Part shown: in pieces, positions 57,638 through 64,000 of the stretch
How positions within the stretch are numbered: position 1 is the stretch's first letter
How the letters are laid out: each line of letters begins with the position of its first letter
NCBI GenBank assembly: GCA_014529385.2
Contig: CM043957.1
Location: forward strand, 65,235,003 to 65,299,002
Source: Adiantum capillus-veneris
Lineage: Eukaryota; Streptophyta; Polypodiopsida; Polypodiales; Pteridaceae
Reading direction: 5' to 3'
DNA: 64,000 nt
The notes under the pieces: model-generated
What the model was told of the DNA's origin: nothing
The model's database searches: none
Seen by the model: the letters and a program-made list of their open reading frames with translations, nothing else
Translations under genes and position numbers: made by a program

Positions 57638-60514
57638 GTGCTGCAACGACGTTCCAAGAGGTGTTCCGATGTGGGCTCGTCTGCATTCGTTGAGGGTTGC
57701 GCAGGAGACCCTCATTCCTTCTCCCCTGCCTCAATGGCGGTTCATGGGCACTCTATTGCCCTCACCATCAAGGACCCAATCGAGCAAGAACTGCTGTTGC
57801 ACCCGCATGTCCATAACTTGGATCTCCACTCGCTGAACAATGAGAGACGTGACCCTCATCAATTCTCCCATACCTTGCCTTCTTACGACAATCTTGTGAA
57901 TTCCTTGCTCACCTGCAGATCGTCCAAATGTTTGGTTTCCGCACATCGCATGCACTTATCTATATGCAGTAATGGGCTGGAAAGCTATGGTTGTATTGGA
58001 AACCATGTGGTGCCCATGTTTGTTGATTGTGGTAGCATCATTGACGCCCATCAGGCTTTTAACAGGTTGTATGAACCCAATGAGCATTCTTGGACCTCTC
58101 TAATTTATGGGTATGTACAATGTGGGCAAATGGATTTTGCCTTGAAACTTTACCCCCAAATGCAAGGAAATAATGTGTGTTCTAGTCCTCATACTCTCAT
58201 GGCATTACTCAGAGCTTGCAGTGGGACATGGAATCTAGATATGGGTCAACAGGTGTATGTGGAGATTGTTAAAAAGGGCTTTGAAGCAGCTTTGTCTATT
58301 GGGGCTACTTTGATTGCTTTATACACCAAATGTTGCCTTTTTCTTGAAGCCCGCGAGGTTTTTGATAAACTGCCAGTGAAGGATGTCGCCTCCTGGACCA
58401 TACTTATCTCAGGTTATGTTGAAAAAGGACAAGGTGAAGAAGCTTTAAAAGTTTTTGAGCAGATGAAGCAAGAGGGCTGTTCTCCCAATGCGCACACTTA
58501 TACCTGCATTCTGAAGTCGTGCAATATACTAAATGCTGTGGACAAGGGCAAAGAGATACACAAGGAGATCCAGCAAATTGGGCAAGATTCAAATCTTTAT
58601 GTGGGCAGTGCTTTGGTCGACTTGTATGCGAGTTGTGGCCTCTTGTTGGAAGCTCGGAAAGCCTTTGACAAGTTGTCAATGCGAGATGTGGTTGTCTGGA
58701 CAGCATTGATAGGGAGTTTTGCGGAGCATGGATGTGGTCAAGACGCGCTCCAGTACTTCGATGAAATGCGACGTGAAGGTATTTTGCCAAATGCAATTTC
58801 ATTTGCATGTGTGTTGAAAGCTTGTGGCACCATTAGGGAAGCTGATAGAGGCCGGGAGCTTCACATTGAGATTGAGAACAAGGGGTTTTCCCAAGGAAAT
58901 CCCATTGTAGGTAACAGCTTGATCAGTATGTATGCCAAATGTGGCTTGCTCACAGAGGCTCAGTATGTCTTTGACAGGCTTCTAGCTCGTGATACTGTTT
59001 CGTGGAATGCACTTATAGCAGGTTATAGTGAGCATGGAGCTTGGCAACAAGCATTAGGATGTTTTGAAAGAATGCGTGAGATAGGTGAAAACCCCAATGC
59101 CGTTACATATTCTTCTATGTTGAAAGCTTGCAGCACCCCCGAGGCATTAGAGAAGGGTGGTGAAATACATGATCAGATTGTCGGTAGTGAATTTGAGATG
59201 GACTTGTCGGTGAGTAGCTCTCTAATAGGAATGTATGCGAAGTGTGGTTCATTCACTGAGGCAGAAGAGGTGTTTGACAAGCTTCCAAGTAAAAACGTTG
59301 TGTCATTGAATGCACTTATTGCAGGATATGCAGTGCATGGTCTGAATCAAAAGGTGATGGATTGTTTTCACCAGATGGAGCATGGAGCACTCAATCCAGA
59401 TGGTGCCACATTCTCTTGTGTGCTTAGAGCATGCGGCAATGTGGGTGCATTAGATGTTGGCAGAGAAGTTCATGCAGCGATCTTGAGAAGTGGACTTTGT
59501 GATGACGATCCTCCTCTTTCTAACGGTTTGATCACAATGTATGCGATTTGTGGCTCTTTCCCGGAAGCACAGCGCATGTTTGAGAAGCTTTGTTTTCGTG
59601 ATGCTGTGGTATGGAGCTTGATAATGAAATATGCTGGAATAAATCATGAAGGCAGAATCGCCATACAGTATTTTGAAGACATGCTGGCCCAAGGTGTAAG
59701 CCCCGATGCTATCACTTTCACATGCCTTCTTACTGCATGCTGCCACTCCAGCTTAGTAGATGAGGGCAAAAATTACTTCAAACTGATGAAAGAAGTGTAT
59801 AAAGTGACACCGACGTCACAACACTACAATTGCATACTTAACCTCATTTCACGGACTGGGCATTTGTACGAGGCTGAGAGGTTCTTAGAGATGCTTGGGT
59901 GCACATCCGAGGAGACGTGGTCCTCTTTGCTGAGTGCCTGTAAGACCTATGGAGAGGTGGAGCTGGGCTTGAGGTGCTTTGATCAACTTGTACAGATCAA
60001 TGCGGAAGACTCCGCTTGGTACGTGCTTATGGAGGATATCTATGCGGGTGCAGAAAATCGTAGCAGTACACGTATAATTGAGGATCTTAGAAAACATGCG
60101 CATGCAAGAAAATTAGCAGCCGTCGCATCAATTGAAATAGACAGGAAGTTTCATGATTTTGTTGTGGGTGATGAACCTAGTGAGGAGATGCGATCATTAC
60201 TTAATGAACTAAGCTTAAGAGTTAAGAAGAAAGGGCACTTGCCAGATTTGGATTCAGCATCAAAGGCTGATTCTGATGGACAGAAAGAAGCAGCTTTGTG
60301 TGTACATGCAGAGAAGCTTGCCATAGCATTTGGGCTTCTTAACACACCACAAGGGACCACATTAAGAGTTAGTAAAAACTTGAGAATGTGTTTTGATTGC
60401 CACAGCACTAGCAAGCTAATATCGAAGGTTGAGAAACGGGAGATCATCCTTCGGGACAGCTGTTGTGTTCACCATTTTAAAGACAATGCATGCTCTTGTG
60501 GGGACATGTTTTGA
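57638..60514 (+). CDS. PPR protein, PLS class with DYW-like C-terminus ending DMF
   Basis: Intact single-exon frame of 958 codons. The start at 57638 (MLQRRSKRCSDVGSS, basic and serine-rich) could be an organelle targeting peptide; a later ATG at 57734 is an alternative. About six PPR triplets follow, with text such as GSALVDLYASCGLLLEARKA, DVVVWTALIGSFAEHGCGQD and PNAISFACVLKACG, then an E-like region. The C-terminal deaminase-like domain keeps the zinc ligands: H890-A-E892 (usual HSE), C918-x2-C921-H, and HHF...C-S-C near the end. It closes with DMF where most members have DYW. Before it, ARKLAAVASIE (823-833) replaces the usual PGxSW box and recalls the KP variant linked to reverse, U-to-C editing. 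Expected role: site-specific RNA editing in mitochondria or plastids. Confidence 0.92.
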   Translation: MLQRRSKRCSDVGSSAFVEGCAGDPHSFSPASMAVHGHSIALTIKDPIEQELLLHPHVHNLDLHSLNNERRDPHQFSHTLPSYDNLVNSLLTCRSSKCLVSAHRMHLSICSNGLESYGCIGNHVVPMFVDCGSIIDAHQAFNRLYEPNEHSWTSLIYGYVQCGQMDFALKLYPQMQGNNVCSSPHTLMALLRACSGTWNLDMGQQVYVEIVKKGFEAALSIGATLIALYTKCCLFLEAREVFDKLPVKDVASWTILISGYVEKGQGEEALKVFEQMKQEGCSPNAHTYTCILKSCNILNAVDKGKEIHKEIQQIGQDSNLYVGSALVDLYASCGLLLEARKAFDKLSMRDVVVWTALIGSFAEHGCGQDALQYFDEMRREGILPNAISFACVLKACGTIREADRGRELHIEIENKGFSQGNPIVGNSLISMYAKCGLLTEAQYVFDRLLARDTVSWNALIAGYSEHGAWQQALGCFERMREIGENPNAVTYSSMLKACSTPEALEKGGEIHDQIVGSEFEMDLSVSSSLIGMYAKCGSFTEAEEVFDKLPSKNVVSLNALIAGYAVHGLNQKVMDCFHQMEHGALNPDGATFSCVLRACGNVGALDVGREVHAAILRSGLCDDDPPLSNGLITMYAICGSFPEAQRMFEKLCFRDAVVWSLIMKYAGINHEGRIAIQYFEDMLAQGVSPDAITFTCLLTACCHSSLVDEGKNYFKLMKEVYKVTPTSQHYNCILNLISRTGHLYEAERFLEMLGCTSEETWSSLLSACKTYGEVELGLRCFDQLVQINAEDSAWYVLMEDIYAGAENRSSTRIIEDLRKHAHARKLAAVASIEIDRKFHDFVVGDEPSEEMRSLLNELSLRVKKKGHLPDLDSASKADSDGQKEAALCVHAEKLAIAFGLLNTPQGTTLRVSKNLRMCFDCHSTSKLISKVEKREIILRDSCCVHHFKDNACSCGDMF

Positions 60515-62130
60515 TTGTATGTATACTGTTGTAGATATGTTTTTGCATGTGTAGTAATTTGATCTTACTGTAACATGTACACTACTCAAAACATTTTGAG
60601 GTCCTGGTGCCAAATTCTTTGAGCACTCGAGAGATCCAACTTTGATTCTTTGTAAGGTGAAGTCTTGATTCACGAACACTCGCTAACATTTTACTTGTAA
60701 GAGCCACCATGAGATCACCGCTACAGCTCAAGTTGTTCAAGAGCAGAAATGAAGAGACATGGAAAGATTCCATACTTCCGAAGTGATAGGGATAATCGGA
60801 AGGTCTACGAAGGAATGCCCTACGTCTATCCTACGATCAGATTATGATTCGAAACTGCCATGAATGCAGGAGACTGCCCTCGGTGTGGTGCTTACCGAGG
60901 TTTCTAAAAGAAAAAAGACATCTTGGACACCTTAGGCCACTACTTCACCATCGTCAACCAAACAGGCATATCCTTGCCATTGCGGATGTTACTGAGCCTA
61001 TTAACACTTACAGAATATAATGTCCTTTTTAATCTCTCCATGTTGATGGAAAAGGAAGCATGAGTTTGTTGTGCTGTATTATGGAAATACCTCAAAAATT
61101 ATGTGCAGTAACGATGTTTTCTTGAGAAATAGCCTGCCATCTTTGCATTTCACAAGCACTATCTGCGCAATACTGATATCCACTTGGATCCCAATGTGGA
61201 CATAGTTAATATGCATGAGTTGAGATCGGGACACAAACTCTGAGGAGGGCAGGCTTTGGATACATGATTATTTATGGCAATTGATGGTTAGCACGCCCTT
61301 TTGGAATGTGCATGATGGCCAGGCTGCAATATAATCTGTGCTGGGTGCTTTAGTGCATATTTACCATTATTGTAGCTGTAAGAGTGAGAAAATTGTGCAT
61401 CCAGTCACGGATTCAAGGAACCCGAATGGGGTTTTTACCTTTTGGCCATCTTTCTCTTGTGGAATGTGGCTTGTTGCCTACCTGGATCTAACAAAGCTCA
61501 TTCCAAGGACTTAAAACGAAGAGAGAGGTGTAGTCTTTTGCCAAGGGGGGCAGAGCATCTTCACCATTCATTTACTTGCCAATGAAAGTCATAATCTAGC
61601 ACTTCCAGGAAGAAGTTTGTGCTCAGAGACCAGTCTTTGGCCCCCCTCCGTTGGACCTTGATGGTCGGAAAAGGTCCTTTACTGACCTTTCCTTTCGTAA
61701 TCATTGCTCCTGCACGGCTCCCAGTACCTCGCCGGTCGCCATGCAGTCGCTTTGATTACAGGGAAAGGTCCTTGGGGCTTAAGCTAAGGTGCCCCCCACA
61801 TGGAGGGGGGTAATAAGTGATGGATGTGATAGTTTCTCTCTCACGCACACACGCAAGAAAAGGGGGCGTAATTTGAACTTTACCTCTTTGAGGGGAGCGG
61901 GCTGCAGGGTAACTCAAAAGAGTTACCCCTTCCTTGTGTGGGGGTTGTGCAGTGAGGTTTGTATTTTTGGTGATGTGTGTGTGTGTTTTAACTATCTTCT
62001 TCTGCCATTCGAGAGAAAGGTCGTGACTATACAAAGCTTTGTAGAGCCCATTTACAGCAGACATTAGAATAGCAAGGCATGCACTTTTTCTATTTCTTTC
62101 TCTCACTCACTCTCTTCTCTTACCCAACTC
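60515..62130. other. 3' flank of the PPR gene and gene-free stretch
   Basis: No gene is recognised. The first 200 bases are presumably the 3' untranslated region. An 18-base palindromic stretch GGGTAACTCAAAAGAGTTAC lies near 61910. Open frames up to 116 codons near 61620-62106 have no motif. Confidence 0.45.
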
Positions 62131-62131
62131 T

Positions 62132-62172
<41 letters not shown>
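62131..62172. repeat. Microsatellite (CT)n
   Basis: About 40 bases of CT on the + strand. Confidence 0.95.
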
Positions 62173-62174
<2 letters not shown>

Positions 62175-62551
62175 CTGTGACAAATGTTGAAATTTGTATG
62201 TTGATGATGGCAGAAACAGATGCCAACTATCAATGTCAATCATTGTGAAAATGCGAGAACTAGTGTTAGAAAAGACCAAAATTTAGTGTAATCCCACCTT
62301 CAAATTTCATAAATTACCTCTATTTGTTCAAAGTAGGAAACCTACAGAAATTTAGTGTCAAAAACTTCAAACATACTCAATTTGACCCCAGAGTTTCCCA
62401 CATGAAGGTTTCCAAGTTTGTACTTACAAGTTTTCTTTGAGCACTGTTTGAGAATTTCCCAGAAATGATCAAAGTTTCCCTTTGGAACTCATCTAGCCAT
62501 CACTTTTCTTGCCTTATTGCAATATTGACAATCATAGCCAAAAAAGGATAT

Positions 62552-62552
<1 letters not shown>

Positions 62553-62616
<64 letters not shown>

Positions 62617-62645
62617 TGTGCGTATACATACATACATTTACACGC

Positions 62646-62680
<35 letters not shown>

Positions 62681-62709
62681 TAAATGTATGTATGTATATG
62701 CACACGCGC
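62553..62709. repeat. (AT)n array followed by an inverted repeat around a GT array
   Basis: About 60 bases of AT are followed by GCGTGTGCGTATACATACAT... (62614-62641), a GT array (62652-62677) and the near-exact reverse complement of the first arm (62680-62709). The arms of about 28 bases could fold into a hairpin with the GT array in the loop. Confidence 0.85.
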
Positions 62710-62741
62710 ACGTGCACACACACATATACGTGTTTTCCATA

Positions 62742-62960
62742 TATGTATGTATGCATATGTGTATTTTATATCAGTATATGTGCTAAAGGCATGTCGTGTA
62801 CGTATACATGTTGTAATACATGTAAACGTACATGACACATCTAGTATATGTATGTATGCATATGTGTATTTTACATCAGTATATGTGTATATATGTGCTA
62901 AAGGTGTGTCGTGTACGTATACATGTTGTAATACATGTATACGTACATGACACATCTAGT
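62742..62960 (+). repeat. Tandem pair of hairpin units ending CATCTAGT
   Basis: Two copies of a unit of about 115 bases each contain TGTCGTGTACGTATACATGT, a TGTAAT loop and its reverse complement ACATG(A/T)... to GACACA, then CATCTAGT (62838-62845 and 62953-62960). A strong stem followed by CTAGT recalls a Helitron 3' end, although the spacing between stem and CTAG is only about three bases. Confidence 0.75.
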
Positions 62961-63069
62961 AGTTCAATCCACTGGCTTTCTCGGATCGAGAAGAATATTA
63001 GATTTCACTACCAGGTGAACCAGAGCCTAAAAGTTTGAAAGCCACTCATCCTGGCATGTCTTTAAAAGA

Positions 63070-63345
63070 TTCACATTTATGAAAAACAGAAATAGATCAA
63101 ATGATGCAGGATAGATTGATCTCACCATCAAACAATCCTTATGCCTGTTAAGCCTTTTACGTCAACAATCATTCAGAGTAGAAAAGAGGTAAAAAGAGGC
63201 TTGTAATCAATTACAAACCTATCAATGATTGACTGGAACACAAAAGATTCCCTTTCCCTCTGAAAGATGATTTGTTTGCATCCTGAAACATATAAGGATA
63301 CTGAAGGCCTTTACAGATGCAAACTCTGTAATCGACTTGTCGCTT
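63070..63345 (+). pseudogene. Caulimoviridae-like RT relic (endogenous pararetrovirus)
   Basis: One frame with several stops contains the segment RGKKRLVINYKPIND, then FPFPLKDDLF and, after a frame change, a DANSVI element. The combination K-R-G-K-x-R-x-V-I-N-Y-K-x-(L/I)-N and a following P-x-P-x-K-D is the RT fingers region of plant pararetroviruses, old copies of which are common in fern and seed-plant genomes. The palm with the catalytic YxDD is missing and at least five stops occur in under 300 bases, so this is a dead fossil. A Ty3 origin is a less likely alternative. Confidence 0.6.
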
Positions 63346-63604
63346 CTGATTTTCTTCAGAATGGGGTAACTGTGCTAACCTAAGAACAAGTAGCTGAAAA
63401 TGAGCTTAAATTCAGTGAACCATTTATTTTGCCTCCTGCTAATTCTCGTCTGCAACTAATTGAGTCTGCCTCCAATTGACATACCAATGCATTAAAAGAA
63501 ATTGCAGAACTACAATATGATATTCTTAGCAGGATGGAAGCACTGGTGAAAGAAAAACAGTCTGCTACTCCATCGACCACTAAGGTTAGTAAACCTGAAG
63601 TGAC
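63346..63604 (+). pseudogene. Downstream frame next to the RT relic
   Basis: A frame with three stops reads YRCKLCNRLVASDFLQNG and then LKEIAELQYDILSRMEALVK, a CxxC segment followed by a helical stretch. I do not recognise it. Its end is part of the inverted duplication at 63534-63920. Confidence 0.35.
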
Positions 63605-63920
63605 CATATTAATGGCATAGCATTTCATCACGCTCATACCTATCATGTGGGTCTGAAATAATTTGTGCCTGGCTCCCCCACCTTAAAAAAGGATCGAAGG
63701 AGTCAGCGAGATCATCATCAGCAAATGGCGATTCTGAAGACTGAGGAAGGTTTGCATTGCGGATCGAAGTAGAGGATTGTACTGCTGAAAACATGCGAGG
63801 CATGATAGAGCTACTTCCTGTGGTAGTGTAGCTCAAGGTTAATAACCGAGTCACTTCAGGTTTACTAACCTTACTGGTCGATGGAGTAGCAGACTGTTTT
63901 GCTTTCACCAGTGCTTCCAT
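63534..63920. repeat. Inverted duplication, 71-base arms
   Basis: 63534-63604 and 63850-63920 are reverse complements with very few differences (ATGGAAGCACTGGTGAAAG and CTTTCACCAGTGCTTCCAT). About 245 bases lie between the arms. The arms hold the same short coding piece in opposite directions, so one copy was turned round during rearrangement of the viral-like relic. Confidence 0.9.
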
Positions 63921-64000
63921 CTTTAATATGGTCAGGAAAGCATATGCATTTCCAAAGAAAGCAAAGGTACAATCACCTGTTGGTTGTAGACGAGAATTAG

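Noticed and set aside
61756-62106. Overlapping frames of 92-116 codons on both strands
   Set aside because: No motif, overlapping in opposite directions, in a low-complexity flank.

Overview
The window reads as nuclear DNA of a land plant with a large, repeat-rich genome. A fern or other seed-free plant is my best guess. This is inferred from an intronless PPR protein of the organelle RNA-editing type, decayed PPR copies, a Caulimoviridae-like reverse-transcriptase relic, plant Ty3/Copia/LINE/Helitron families and many long CT and CA microsatellites. Nothing looks bacterial: I see no operons, ribosome binding sites, CRISPR array or rRNA.

Left third (1-22.4 kb): an old, decayed element encoding a long coiled-coil protein on the + strand is split by a young Ty3/Gypsy element of Tat type (2432-11213, minus strand). 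The Tat element has near-identical LTRs of about 1.16 kb, an ACGG target duplication and one in-frame stop in its polyprotein. Further right is a decayed + strand Ty3-like element (about 16.2-22.4 kb). Its protease, reverse transcriptase (RT) and integrase look, from memory, more like elements of basidiomycete fungi than like common plant Ty3 clades.

Middle (22.4-40 kb): a Copia RT remnant (minus), an LRR receptor-kinase pseudogene with an internal duplication (minus), a PPR pseudogene (plus), a Copia-type LTR with primer binding site (minus), and a 5'-truncated LINE (32439-37231, plus) bounded by a 9-bp target duplication. A possible Helitron 3' end follows at 38.27 kb.

40-51 kb: a decayed Helitron on the minus strand carries Rep and Pif1-like helicase domains. 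It is cut inside the last helicase motif by a complete gag-only LTR element (42158-45624, plus). The helicase reading resumes on the far side, and the tail beyond shows possible introns. Next to it, on the same strand, is an open 461-codon protein kinase of an unusual type (HND and DWG in place of HRD and DFG).

51-57.6 kb is a satellite and microsatellite zone: three copies of a 165-bp repeat, three copies of a 560-575 bp repeat, about a dozen CT arrays all with pyrimidines on the + strand, a run of 44 C, a CA array, a LINE ORF1 and PPR fragments apparently cut by CT arrays. The best host gene is the PPR-DYW-like gene at 57638-60514 (958 codons, C-terminus DMF). The right end holds AT/GT hairpin repeats and the Caulimoviridae-like relic with a 71-bp inverted duplication.

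The window is mostly transposons at different stages of decay. Only two genes look as if they could serve the host: the PPR editing factor and, less surely, the kinase. All identifications come from reading motifs; no database search was possible.
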